Assembly (NCBI RefSeq): GCF_023278085.1
Contig: NZ_CP066265.1
Location: 3,068,501 to 3,132,500 of the forward strand
Length of the DNA stretch: 64,000 nucleotides
Direction of reading: 5' to 3'
Origin: Pseudomonas syringae
Lineage (GTDB): Bacteria > Pseudomonadota > Gammaproteobacteria > Pseudomonadales > Pseudomonadaceae
In this document: piece after piece, positions 9,601 through 17,397 of the stretch
How positions within the stretch are numbered: the stretch's first letter is position 1
How the letters are laid out: each line of letters starts with the position of its first letter
Made by a program: the position numbers and the translations under genes
Notes under the pieces: model-generated
The model's database searches: none
What the model was told of the DNA's origin: nothing
What the model saw: the letters and a program-made list of their open reading frames with translations, nothing else

Positions 9601-9655
9601 TTTTCTGCCTGCGCTGTATGTGGTGAGTTACGGGATAAAGCGGCCGCCAACGTAA
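6617..9655 (+). CDS. RND-family efflux pump inner-membrane transporter (TriC-like)
   Basis: This 1012-residue resistance-nodulation-division pump starts RFNLSAWGLRHRTLVWYM, similar to TriC-type pumps. The hallmark TM4 segment LGLLVDDAMITVEMM carries the acidic proton-relay pair. Two large periplasmic loops and 12 membrane segments are apparent. The GTG at 6617 overlaps the adaptor stop as GTGA; the frame is open further upstream, but that extension is only adaptor sequence in another frame. The operon lacks an outer-membrane factor, so a TolC/OpmH-type channel encoded elsewhere must complete it. The substrate is not evident; its position after rhlA makes HAA or related lipids a candidate. Confidence 0.93.
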   Translation: MKARFNLSAWGLRHRTLVWYMMFVSLLMGSGSFLNLGREEDPSFAIKTMVIQARWPGATLPDTLQQVTDRLEKKLEEIDALDYVKSYTLAGESTIFVFLKSETRSADIPAAWYQVRKKINDVRAELPSGIQGLAFNDEFGDVFGSIYAFTADGLSFRQLRDYVEQVRADIRSVPNLGKIELLGAQREVIYLNFSIRKLAALGIDQRQVLQSLQAQNSVTPAGVMEAGPERIAVRASGQFSSEEDLKAVNLRLGERFFRLSDLATIERRYADPPSSLFRFNGQPAIGLAVAMKQGGNIQAFGTQLQQRIDDLTRELPLGIDVHLVSSQAEVVEKAIGGFTHALFEAILIVLVVSFISLGIRAGLVVACSIPLVLALVFVFMEYSGITMQRISLGALIIALGLLVDDAMITVEMMVTRLESGDSLPQAATYAYTSTAFPMLTGTLVTVAGFVPIGLNSSSAGEYVFTMFAVIAVALLLSWLVAVLFAPLIGVHILKASAKHVAPGRWARGFSRLLIKTLDHRGWVIGVTVLLFIGSLFAGKLLQNQFFPDSDRPEILVDIYMPQNGSIDGTRQAMDRFEATLKHDPDVLRWSSYVGKGAVRFYLPLDQQLSNPFYGQLVIVSQGGEARDRLIERLRQRFRDDYVGVGGYVQPLNMGPPVGWPVQYRVSGPDIEQVRSQAMALAAILDANPNIGQVIYDWNEPGKVLKIDIAQDKVRQFGLSSEDVAQILNSLVTGNTITQVRDSTYLIDLVGRAESDERSSVQTLSNLQIPTPDGSTVPLLAFATLSYEQEQPLVWRRDRLPTITLKASVLGKLQPAALVKQLKPDVDAFSASLPLRYSVATGGAVEASARSQGPILKVVPLMLLLVVSFLMIQLHSVKKILLVVSVVPLGLIGVVAALLISGYPLGFVAILGVLALIGIIIRNSVILVTQIDEFIAAGESAWSSVVKATEHRCRPILLTAAAASLGMIPIAREVFWGPMAIAMIGGIAMATLLTLFFLPALYVVSYGIKRPPT

Positions 9656-9658
9656 GTG

Positions 9659-9676
9659 TGCCGGCATTCGCCGGCA
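9659..9676. repeat. Short GC-rich hairpin between convergent genes
   Basis: The sequence TGCCGGCATTCGCCGGCA is a perfect 7-bp stem with a 4-base loop. It lies between the RND pump stop and the convergent stop of the ptuB-like gene. It resembles part of a Pseudomonas REP element and could act as a bidirectional transcription stop. No T-run is present. Confidence 0.4.
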
Positions 9677-9694
9677 GGCCCGCAAGGGCTCGGT

Positions 9695-10345
9695 TCAGGA
9701 GGTCCGCAAAGCCTTGAGACGACGAATCACGTTTACCAGAACGGGGGAAAAGGCCTGAAGCTGCTGTTGTTCATCAGGGTCCGATAGCTCGTCATGCAAC
9801 AAATCAAGGACCTCATCGCTTTCCAGGCCCAGCCCTGACGAATCCATGCTCTGTGAGAACAGCAGTTCGTTGATCATCGCCTTACGCTCGTCAATAAGGC
9901 CCCGGTTGGACGCTTGATCACCACCCAGGTTAAGCACTTTTATACAGTCTCGCGCTCGGTCGGTCTGACCTTTCACCAACCCGGACAACTCAAACTGCAA
10001 CTCCGTTTCACACTCAACCATAAGAGGCGTCAAGCGTAGAATCTGGTGACCATGCGCGTCCCCACATCGACCGGGTTTATTGCAGCTGGCAACAATATTC
10101 TGAAAATCGAGCGTGCGATTGGGTGCCAGGCGTTGCGCTTCGACGTGTTCATTGTGAGCACTGTCTTTCAAAGAGGTGATGCTGCGGCAGCAATAGGCAC
10201 ATAACCCATGCTGCTCTAGGACACAGGCATGTCGAATGGCATTCTTGATATCTTCCCGGTTAGCCAGATCCGCGTATTTCTTTCCCTTGTTGGCGCGCGC
10301 CCACTGCTCCAGAACTGCGAGACTTCCCTTCTCAATCTTTCGCAC
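9695..10345 (-). CDS. ptuB: Septu defence system HNH endonuclease, PtuB-like (TIGR02646-type)
   Basis: This 216-residue protein has a zinc-ribbon-like HNH nuclease core. It shows GLCAYCC (Cys49, Cys52), HNEH (His64-His67), LDFQNIVASC (Asp80, Asn83, Cys88) and a later Cys94. This is the pattern of the TIGR02646 proteins that accompany AAA ATPases in Septu systems. It starts at a GTG that overlaps the end of the ATPase gene by 14 nt, so the two are translated together. In characterised Septu systems PtuA and PtuB form one complex that degrades nucleic acid during phage infection. The C-terminal half is not recognised. Function here is assigned from domain pairing, not from full-length similarity. 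Confidence 0.8.
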   Translation of the reverse strand: MRKIEKGSLAVLEQWARANKGKKYADLANREDIKNAIRHACVLEQHGLCAYCCRSITSLKDSAHNEHVEAQRLAPNRTLDFQNIVASCNKPGRCGDAHGHQILRLTPLMVECETELQFELSGLVKGQTDRARDCIKVLNLGGDQASNRGLIDERKAMINELLFSQSMDSSGLGLESDEVLDLLHDELSDPDEQQQLQAFSPVLVNVIRRLKALRTS

Positions 10346-11687
10346 GACGTAATTCCAGCTTGCGGATCAACAGAGACGCCTTGGCCAACTCTATGTGTCC
10401 AGAAGGCAGGTCATTGGCCAGCTTTTGGTAAAGGGAGCGAACCTCCTCCAGATCACCAAGCATCAGCAGCTCCTGGAGCCTGTCCAGACGTTTCTGGACA
10501 TCGACATTGCGGATGTCCGTGTCCATGACACTCAACAGCACCTGATTGGCATCAAGCCCGTAAAGACTGTCAGGTTCGCTTAGCTCGCCATCGTCCATGA
10601 CGTACACCAGAACATCCTTGCTATCGCTGATGACCAGTGGCGAATGCGTGGTCAGCAGAAACTGGCAGTTCGGGAAGGTTGTAGTGAGTTGGGCGATCAG
10701 GCTGCGCTGCCATTTGGGATGCAGGTGCAAATCGACCTCATCGATCAATACGATGCCATTGCCATGCAGAGGATTTTCGAGGGCAGGGTTCATCATGGCG
10801 AGGCGTCTGGCGATATCGCCGACGAGCGCCATCATGGACTTCTCGCCTTGGGACAGCTGCGACACGTTCAACGTCTGGCCGTCTTTATCGATGGCCATGT
10901 GCAGGCGCGGTTTGCGTTTGACGCGCAGTTTTGTGAAGCCTGGCATGAACGCTTCAACCGCATTTCTGACAGCGGTTAGCTGACGGTCACGCGACGAAGC
11001 ATGCTCCCTGACCAGTACTTTCCAGAGTTCTGTATCAAGTAACTTCTGAGACAGTTTATTGAGTAGCTCAGTCGGGATACCTGTTTCGTTCTCGCTGTCT
11101 TCGCGCTCTCGGAACCACTCAAAAAACCGGCGAAAATCCACTCCACGACCCAACGCGTTATCGTAGCCATCCAACTGATCGAATGTGTGTTTGGCGTGGA
11201 CCTTGAGCGGTATCTCAATCACAGAGCGCTCAACTGGATAAAAGGCCAGAAGGGGAAGAGATGAATCGCTCTTGGCCGTCAACGCTGAGCGGTATCCCTC
11301 TGCCAGCATACTCAGCTCGCCCAGCACAGTAGACGAGGTCGCTTTACGCCCCTTGAGGGTTCCAGCGATCTCCCAGTGAAAATCAGGCCCACACACCAGA
11401 GAATCGAAAATCTGATCATCGTAAACGTCAATACAAATTGAAGAAGTTACCGTACCGTTATGAATCGTATCCTCATCGATCCGACCGCCACCACCTTTCG
11501 GCGTCCTGACCCTCGCCACCAGCCAGCTCAATGATGTAGCGACAGATTTGAGCAGTGTGGTCTTCCCCGCCCCATTGTTCCCGACCAGCACTGTCACTCT
11601 CGACGCGTGCCGTTCGGTAGGCGCGAGTGCGACTTCCAGATCGCTGAACCGTCCCACATTGATGAGCCTGAAGCTTTTGATTTCCAT
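10332..11687 (-). CDS. ptuA: Septu defence system AAA ATPase, PtuA-like
   Basis: This 451-residue ABC/SMC-type ATPase has a Walker A at 36-44 (GNNGAGKTT). An insertion of about 200 residues precedes the signature motif LSQGEKS at 278-284. The Walker B GIVLIDEVDL at 311-320 runs into HLHPKWQ, and TTHSP at 346-350 is the switch histidine. This order is that of OLD/RecF-like ATPases, including PtuA. It is paired with an overlapping HNH nuclease gene. The pair sits between housekeeping-type genes, and its codons and base composition look more A/T-rich than the flanks, suggesting acquisition by transfer. An AGGGA sequence precedes the ATG. Retron-type partners (reverse transcriptase, ncRNA) are absent. 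Confidence 0.82.
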   Translation of the reverse strand: MEIKSFRLINVGRFSDLEVALAPTERHASRVTVLVGNNGAGKTTLLKSVATSLSWLVARVRTPKGGGGRIDEDTIHNGTVTSSICIDVYDDQIFDSLVCGPDFHWEIAGTLKGRKATSSTVLGELSMLAEGYRSALTAKSDSSLPLLAFYPVERSVIEIPLKVHAKHTFDQLDGYDNALGRGVDFRRFFEWFREREDSENETGIPTELLNKLSQKLLDTELWKVLVREHASSRDRQLTAVRNAVEAFMPGFTKLRVKRKPRLHMAIDKDGQTLNVSQLSQGEKSMMALVGDIARRLAMMNPALENPLHGNGIVLIDEVDLHLHPKWQRSLIAQLTTTFPNCQFLLTTHSPLVISDSKDVLVYVMDDGELSEPDSLYGLDANQVLLSVMDTDIRNVDVQKRLDRLQELLMLGDLEEVRSLYQKLANDLPSGHIELAKASLLIRKLELRRAKD

Positions 11688-11885
11688 GAAGGTCCCTGAG
11701 GGGATTGATCCAGAACAGAATGACGGTCGGCATTATGGCATTCCTGCGCGCCCCGTGAAGGCCTGACCACACATCGACTCATTTCCAATCATCATTCCCA
11801 GAAATATCCTGTATCAACTCGCCATGCCTACTTAATCGCCGACAAAACCGTTAGCCTGCTCACCATCATTCAAAAACCCTCCTGA

Positions 11886-11906
11886 CAGACGCGTTTCGCG
11901 CGTCTG
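11886..11906. promoter_or_regulatory. Perfect inverted repeat upstream of the MFS gene
   Basis: CAGACGCG and CGCGTCTG form 8-bp arms around a 5-base loop, ending 28 nt before the MFS transporter ATG. It may be an operator, or a hairpin that ends transcription entering from upstream. No T-run follows. Confidence 0.35.
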
Positions 11907-11934
11907 ACCGGTTTATGCCCAAGCGAGACTTGTC

Positions 11935-13134
11935 ATGCCCCACTCGTCCCAAGCCCCGCACAAGGCCGTAGCCATGACCCCCGGTCTGGTGAGGCTGTTC
12001 GCATTCTGCTGCGGTGCGATTGTCGCCAATATTTACTACGCCCAACCGATTATCGAGTTGATTGCGCCGGACATCGGGCTGTCGAGCACCGCAGCCAGTC
12101 TGATCGTTTCACTGACGCAGATCGGTTATGCGCTGGGCCTGTTCTTTCTGGTGCCGCTGGGCGATCTGCTGGAAAACCGCAGGCTGATGCTGATCACGAC
12201 GGTGGTGGCGGTCCTCAGTTTGCTGGGTGCTGCATTTGCCGAGCAGCCGAATCTGTTTCTGCTGGTGTCGCTGCTGGTGGGCTTCAGTTCGGTGTCGGTG
12301 CAGATGCTGATCCCGCTGGCGGCGCACTTGGCACCGGAGGAGTCCCGTGGTCGAGTGGTTGGCGGAATCATGGGCGGGCTGCTGTTGGGGATTCTGCTGG
12401 CGCGGCCCATCGCCAGCCTGGTGGCTGACCATTTCGGCTGGCGTGCGGTATTCGGTTCGGCGGCCGTCGTGATGATCGGCATCAGCGTGGTACTGGCGAC
12501 CACCATGCCGAAACGCGTTCCGGACCATCGCGCCTCCTATGGCCAGTTGCTGTTCTCGCTGTGGACGTTGTTACGGACGCAGCCGGTGCTGCGCCAGCGT
12601 GCCTTCTACCAGGCGTGCATGTTCGCGACCTTCAGTCTGTTCTGGACCGCCGTACCGCTTGAGCTGTCGCGCAATCACGGGCTGTCACAAACCCAGATCG
12701 CCCTCTTCGCCCTGATCGGCGCGATTGGTGCAATCGCGGCGCCTATCAGCGGTCGCCTGGCAGACGCCGGTCACACCCGGATAGCCTCACTGGGCGCATT
12801 GCTGCTCGGCGCACTGAGTTTCCTGCCGGGGCTGATTCACCCTGCCTACAGCGTGATCGGCCTGGCGGTGACCGGCGTGTTGCTGGATTTCTGCGTGCAG
12901 ACCAGCATGGTGCTGGGTCAGCGCACGGTGTATGCGCTGGATGCCGCCAGTCGCAGCCGGCTCAACGCGCTGTACATGACCAGTATTTTCATCGGCGGCG
13001 CCATTGGCTCAGCCGTCGCCAGCCCGTTGTTCGACCATGGCGGCTGGCGCTGGGTGCTGATCACAGGCACGGTGCTGCCGCTGATAGCGTTGCTGGCGTT
13101 TCTCAAGGACAGGTCTGGGCAGAGCCAAGACTAA
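11935..13134 (+). CDS. MFS transporter (drug/metabolite exporter type)
   Basis: This 399-residue major facilitator superfamily protein has 12 predicted membrane segments. The loop 2-3 motif A-like sequence is VPLGDLLENRRLM, with a second related motif ISGRLADAGHTR in the C-terminal half. The N-terminal NIYYAQPIIELI is common in the YnfM/AraJ-like subgroup of Pseudomonas MFS exporters. The substrate is unknown. The gene is convergent with the esterase gene downstream, and the two stop codons overlap by 4 nt. Confidence 0.85.
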   Translation: MPHSSQAPHKAVAMTPGLVRLFAFCCGAIVANIYYAQPIIELIAPDIGLSSTAASLIVSLTQIGYALGLFFLVPLGDLLENRRLMLITTVVAVLSLLGAAFAEQPNLFLLVSLLVGFSSVSVQMLIPLAAHLAPEESRGRVVGGIMGGLLLGILLARPIASLVADHFGWRAVFGSAAVVMIGISVVLATTMPKRVPDHRASYGQLLFSLWTLLRTQPVLRQRAFYQACMFATFSLFWTAVPLELSRNHGLSQTQIALFALIGAIGAIAAPISGRLADAGHTRIASLGALLLGALSFLPGLIHPAYSVIGLAVTGVLLDFCVQTSMVLGQRTVYALDAASRSRLNALYMTSIFIGGAIGSAVASPLFDHGGWRWVLITGTVLPLIALLAFLKDRSGQSQD

Positions 13135-13850
13135 CGAGCTGACTGCTGCAACCAGTTCGCCAGGTCCATCACTTCAGCCTCGTTGATGCTGTGCCCCATG
13201 CCTTCGTAGGCGTGAAACTCTGGCTTCAGACCCAGCGTTTTCAAGGTCGCTTCGGCGTGTGGCGCACTGGCGTAGGCCACCTGGCGATCCTGCGTGCCGT
13301 GACCAATGAAGACTTTCAGGGCCTTGAGGTCATCGGAGGCTTTGACCTCGGACTGTACGACCGGCAACAACCTTCCGCTCAACGCTGCAAAGCCGCCGAC
13401 CAGTTTCGGCTGACGCAAGGCAACTTCGTAGCTCATCATCGCGCCCTGACTGAAGCCGATGAGAAATACCTTGCCCGGTTGTGTATGAAACTTTGCAGTG
13501 GCCTGAGCAATGAAGGCAGTCAGTTTTGTGCCGCTGCTTTTCAGGTCTTCGGTCACGCCGTCGTAGTCCGGCACACCCTTTTTCTGGGTGAACCATTTGT
13601 AGCTGTCAGGCTGTAGTTCCACAGGTGCCTGCACCGACAGGTAGTTGTAATCGGCCGGAAGCTGTTCCTTGAGCCCGAACAAGTCGGCCGCATTACTGCC
13701 GTAACCGTGGATAAAAATCACCAGCGGCTGGTCAGCTTTTTCGGCGTTGGCCTGTGCAAGATAATCCAGCGGCAGGTCCGTGTGCAGGGTGTCCTGTGCC
13801 TGCGCCATCCCGGCGACAGCAAACAGCAAGGCAGCGAAAAACTTCAGCAT
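13131..13850 (-). CDS. Exported alpha/beta-hydrolase (carboxylesterase/phospholipase family)
   Basis: This 239-residue protein starts with a signal peptide (MLKFFAALLFAVAGMAQA). The hydrolase fold shows IFIHGYGSNAADL near the oxyanion loop, the nucleophile elbow GFSQGAMMSY, an acid region around HGTQDRQV, and a terminal GMGHSINEAE containing the catalytic His. It fits the carboxylesterase/phospholipase (YpfH/EstB-like) family, here secreted to the periplasm. The natural ester substrate cannot be inferred. It ends against the MFS gene and lies beyond the 3' end of the gsp operon on the same strand. It is 75 nt downstream of gspD and probably has its own promoter. Confidence 0.82.
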   Translation of the reverse strand: MLKFFAALLFAVAGMAQAQDTLHTDLPLDYLAQANAEKADQPLVIFIHGYGSNAADLFGLKEQLPADYNYLSVQAPVELQPDSYKWFTQKKGVPDYDGVTEDLKSSGTKLTAFIAQATAKFHTQPGKVFLIGFSQGAMMSYEVALRQPKLVGGFAALSGRLLPVVQSEVKASDDLKALKVFIGHGTQDRQVAYASAPHAEATLKTLGLKPEFHAYEGMGHSINEAEVMDLANWLQQSAR

Positions 13851-13925
13851 CGGTTCATCACCTCTGTTGGACGCAGCCCGCAGGCAGCGTCATGAGTGGG
13901 AGTCGCGGCAAAAACTAACACAGCT

Positions 13926-16259
13926 TCAGTTCTGCATGCTGGTCCGCGAAACCTCGGGCTTGAGCAACTGCATCTGCTGACGGTAATCATCCGTCACCTG
14001 GCGCGCCTGACTGCTGCTGGTGATGACCCGTGGCGTGATCAGCACGATCAGCTCGGTACGGCCCTTGGACTTACTGGTATTGCCGAACAGCCATCGCAAA
14101 CCGGGGATACGCCCAAGATACGGTACGGCGTTGACGGTCTCCGCATTATCCTGCTTGATCAGCCCGCCCAGCAGCACCGTCTGGCCACTCTGCGCTGCGA
14201 CTTGGGTGGACACCGAGCGACTGGAAATACGCGGGTTGCCGTTGGCATCATCGTTGTTGCCGCTGGTGTCTGCGTTGCTGACCTGCTGCTGAATATCCAT
14301 ATACACCAGGCCGCCCGGATTGATGCGCGGTACGACGTCGAGAATCACACCGGTCTGCACATATTCCACGCTGCTCAATGTGGTGTTGGTCGATGTGTTG
14401 GTATTGATCGAGGTCTGGCTGATAGGGATATTGTCGCCGACCTGAATCTGCGCCTGCTGGTTGTTCATGACCACCAGCGAAGGTGCCGACAGCACTTGGG
14501 TGCGGCCGTTGGTTTCCAGCGCACGCAATGCGACCTGCAGGTTGTTGCTGACGAAGGAGTAGAAGAAGAACGCGTCGGTAGACGCCAGCGCAGCCCCGCC
14601 TGTCCCGATCGCACCCTGACTGCCTGAGGTGTTGGTGACGTTTCCGGTCGTACCCGAATTGCCTGCCAGACGCCCCAGATACCACTGCACGCCCATGTCC
14701 AGTTCGCCGGTCAGTGAGACTTCCAGAATGCGCGTCTCGATCTGCACTTGCAGTGGCGGATTATCGAGGCGCTTGATGGCGGATTCGATTTCTTTCCACT
14801 GTGCAGGACGCGTGCGCACCAGCAGCTGGTTGCTGCTCTTCTGGGCCGTGATGCGCGTGCTGGCATCCAGCGATTTGCTGTTGCCGGCCGAGCCGCTGCC
14901 GTCCTGGCTGGCGGAATCCGAATCACCGCCGCTCTGATCGTCGCCCTCGGATTCGCTGTCAGCGCTGGTCTGGCTGTTGTTCATGCCCTGATTGCTGCCA
15001 AACCCGCCGCCATTGCTCAGGCCACCGTTGCTGCTGTTGCCGCCCAGACCGCTGGAGCTGTTCATGCCGCCCCCGCCGCCACCCGTGGAGTTGAGTGACG
15101 ACAGCGAGGTGGTGCGCAGCCCCGGCGCAACCTTGGCAGGCGAGTCATCCTTGATGGCGCCCGTGCCGTAGATCTGCCGCAGGTACTTGGCCAGGTCGGT
15201 GGCTTTCATGTTGCGCACGTCATACACGTACATCTGCGGCTCGTTGCCGCCGCCTTCGTCGATGGTGTGAATCCACTCGCCGACTTCGTGCAGGTACTCG
15301 GGCTGCGACGAGATCGCCACCACCGAATTGGTCCGCTCGATCGGCAGGAAACGCACCATGCCCGCCAGCGGCATGCCGCTTTCCGGGCCGAACATCTTCT
15401 GCAATTCGGGCATCAGTTCACCGACCGAGGCGCGTTGCAGGCCGAATACACCGACCGACATGCCTTTGAGCCAATCCACATCAAAGGTGTCGATGGTGTC
15501 CTGATAGTTGGCCAGCTCTTCGGGCGTGCCCGCCAGGCTGAGCACGTTGCGCGCCGGGTCGACCAGCAGGAAGGCGTTTTCCCGGGCGAACGGCTTGAGC
15601 AGCTTCTGCATTTCGGTGGCCGAAATGTAACGCAACGGAAACAGCCGCGCCGACATGCCCGCCGAAGGTTGCGCCACGCGCATTTCCGGCACCAGCTTGC
15701 CTGCCACGGCCTGGCTGGAAGGCAGGATGACGTAGCGGTTGCCCTGCTTGATCATCGCGTTGTCGGTCCAGGACAGGAGCGTTTCAAGAATCGACAGCGC
15801 CTGCTGCTTGTTGACCGGTTTGGACGTCGAGAAGCTGACATCGCCTTTTACACCCTGAGCGATGCTGTAATTCTCATGCAGCAGATCGCCCATGATGCTG
15901 TTGATCACCGCCTGAATCGGCTGATTGGTGAAGTTGAAGACGATGTCGCCGGTCTCGCCCGGGCGCGCTGCCGGGGCCGCAGCAGGCTGGCGGATAAAAC
16001 GCTGGTTGCCTTTGATGATCTGGCGCTGCGGCGAAGCAGTCGTCTGCTGGGAAGGTGGCTCGACGGGCGGGCGCTCACTGCGCGGGTCTACCGGCGGGCG
16101 TTGTGAACCGGTTCCCTGGAGCGCTTCCTGCAGCATGCCATTGTCGGGATCGAGTGTGTCTGACTGTGACGCGCAGCCGCCAAGGGCGACGGCGGTGGCC
16201 AGGCAAAGCAAGGGTGTGCGCAAGGTAGCGATGGCAGGAACTCCAGAAAAGGTACCCAT
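13926..16259 (-). CDS. gspD: Type II secretion system secretin GspD (predicted lipoprotein)
   Basis: This 777-residue outer-membrane secretin is the last gene of the operon. The N-terminus carries a hydrophobic segment ending in LGGC (Cys29, then Ala30), so the mature protein is probably lipidated. N0-N3 domains occupy about 105-480, then comes the secretin core with VQIETRILEVSLTG, NNQQAQIQVGDNIP and AQSGQTVLLGGLIKQD. A linker at about 371-466, almost entirely Gly/Ser/Asn/Asp, interrupts the N3 region and is unusually long. ATG 16259 overlaps the upstream stop (TGATG); a GTG three bases earlier is an alternative. The multimer forms the outer-membrane exit channel for folded exoproteins. Confidence 0.95.
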   Translation of the reverse strand: MGTFSGVPAIATLRTPLLCLATAVALGGCASQSDTLDPDNGMLQEALQGTGSQRPPVDPRSERPPVEPPSQQTTASPQRQIIKGNQRFIRQPAAAPAARPGETGDIVFNFTNQPIQAVINSIMGDLLHENYSIAQGVKGDVSFSTSKPVNKQQALSILETLLSWTDNAMIKQGNRYVILPSSQAVAGKLVPEMRVAQPSAGMSARLFPLRYISATEMQKLLKPFARENAFLLVDPARNVLSLAGTPEELANYQDTIDTFDVDWLKGMSVGVFGLQRASVGELMPELQKMFGPESGMPLAGMVRFLPIERTNSVVAISSQPEYLHEVGEWIHTIDEGGGNEPQMYVYDVRNMKATDLAKYLRQIYGTGAIKDDSPAKVAPGLRTTSLSSLNSTGGGGGGMNSSSGLGGNSSNGGLSNGGGFGSNQGMNNSQTSADSESEGDDQSGGDSDSASQDGSGSAGNSKSLDASTRITAQKSSNQLLVRTRPAQWKEIESAIKRLDNPPLQVQIETRILEVSLTGELDMGVQWYLGRLAGNSGTTGNVTNTSGSQGAIGTGGAALASTDAFFFYSFVSNNLQVALRALETNGRTQVLSAPSLVVMNNQQAQIQVGDNIPISQTSINTNTSTNTTLSSVEYVQTGVILDVVPRINPGGLVYMDIQQQVSNADTSGNNDDANGNPRISSRSVSTQVAAQSGQTVLLGGLIKQDNAETVNAVPYLGRIPGLRWLFGNTSKSKGRTELIVLITPRVITSSSQARQVTDDYRQQMQLLKPEVSRTSMQN

Positions 16260-16789
16260 CACAGGGTGGAATCGTTGGTTAAGGTAATCGGGGGGGTGTT
16301 CGACGGCGGCGGCAGGCGCAGCGCGGGCAGGCGCAGCACTTGGGTACGCTCATCGAGCTTGAAGGTGGCTTGCGTGGGCTCCAGGCGGTCAAGCGTCCAG
16401 CCGTTAGGCAGACGCTCGCCCTGACGAACTTTCAAGGCCGGGCCGCTGGCCTGTTTGAGCAGTGCAACCCGCAGCGAGCCGTCCATGATGACCCCGGTCA
16501 GGGTCAGGCCGGCCAGGCTGGACGCCTGTACGTCGGCTTTGCGGACGGCCACATCGGGGCTGCGCTCAGGGCTGAAAAGCGGGGTTTTCCAGGTATTGGC
16601 CAGACTGTCCAGGGTGGCCGACGGCGCGCTGTGGGCCTGGGTCTTCTGGTCCAGCAGGTTGCGGGGTGCCTGTTCCGGCAACCAGTCGGGTGAATGTGCG
16701 GCGCCACTGAAAATCAGGGCAATCAGCGCGGCCAGCACTGCCGCCACCGCCAGCAGCGACCACTCCAGCGGGCGTAACGAACCGATCAT
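16259..16789 (-). CDS. Type II secretion GspC/GspN-like inner-membrane protein
   Basis: This 176-residue protein has one N-terminal membrane segment (about 12-30) and then a Pro-rich linker. A small periplasmic domain follows with SSLAGLTLTGVIMDGSLRVALLKQ and VRQGERLPNGWTLDRL, the homology-region pattern of GspC/XcpP. It lacks the C-terminal PDZ or coiled-coil domain of long GspC proteins. It sits where gspN or gspC is expected, between gspM and gspD. GspC-type proteins link the inner-membrane platform to the N-domains of the secretin. The start overlaps the gspM stop as ATGA. Confidence 0.8.
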   Translation of the reverse strand: MIGSLRPLEWSLLAVAAVLAALIALIFSGAAHSPDWLPEQAPRNLLDQKTQAHSAPSATLDSLANTWKTPLFSPERSPDVAVRKADVQASSLAGLTLTGVIMDGSLRVALLKQASGPALKVRQGERLPNGWTLDRLEPTQATFKLDERTQVLRLPALRLPPPSNTPPITLTNDSTL

Positions 16790-17397
16790 TGCTCGCCCTC
16801 CCCGGCACTCGCCGGTTGCAGGTAGCCGCGCACCAGCAGGTGAACCACCAACTTGCCCGCAGGACCATTGGCCGGCGCATTGGCATCACGGCGCATACTC
16901 ATCTCGTCAATGAACAGAAACGGACGCTGGTATTCCAGCGCGTGCAGAATGGCCGTCAGGGGCTCGATGGCGCAGTTCAGGGTCAGGCTGACCTTGACCT
17001 GGCGATACGGCTCGGCGCTGTCCTGCTCGGGCGTGATCGGCATACGCTGGGTCAGCTCGCAGCCGCCACCGGTGCTGGCCTGACTGCTGATCAGATCGGC
17101 AATGCGCTGCATCAGGTCGGCAGCTACCGCACTGGGGTCTTCCCCCGGCAGCAGGCTGGTGCTGCTGGCCGGATCGCGGCGCGCCTGCTCCAGTTGCTCG
17201 CGCAATGAATCGCCTTGCTGCAACAACCCGGCGTAGCGTTGCTGCTGTTCGCGCAGTTGCTCGGCCTGCTCGTTCATGTCGCGCAACGGACCGGCGAACC
17301 AGCTGTCGATCAACAGCCAGTACGCCACGCAAAGCACCAGCGCCAGAATGATCAGGGCAGCGCCCCGCCGCTCACGGCTTGTCAGTGGACGGCGCAT
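16786..17397 (-). CDS. gspM: Type II secretion platform protein GspM
   Basis: This 203-residue bitopic inner-membrane protein has a short basic cytoplasmic N-terminus and one membrane helix (about 13-32). A coiled-coil stretch (MNEQAEQLREQQQRYAGLLQ) is followed by a periplasmic ferredoxin-like domain. Size, topology and position between gspL and the gspC/N-like gene fit GspM, which stabilises GspL in the assembly platform. It overlaps gspL by 26 nt and the next gene by 4 nt. Confidence 0.85.
   Translation of the reverse strand: MRRPLTSRERRGAALIILALVLCVAYWLLIDSWFAGPLRDMNEQAEQLREQQQRYAGLLQQGDSLREQLEQARRDPASSTSLLPGEDPSAVAADLMQRIADLISSQASTGGGCELTQRMPITPEQDSAEPYRQVKVSLTLNCAIEPLTAILHALEYQRPFLFIDEMSMRRDANAPANGPAGKLVVHLLVRGYLQPASAGEGEQ

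Noticed and set aside
9695..11687. Retron or abortive-infection island rather than Septu
   Set aside because: There is no reverse transcriptase, no msr/msd-like inverted repeat and no further effector gene; only the ATPase and HNH genes are present.
9656..11934. Direct repeats (att-like) bordering the ptuAB insertion
   Set aside because: No matching repeat pair could be found by eye at the two borders; a comparison with an empty-site genome would be needed.
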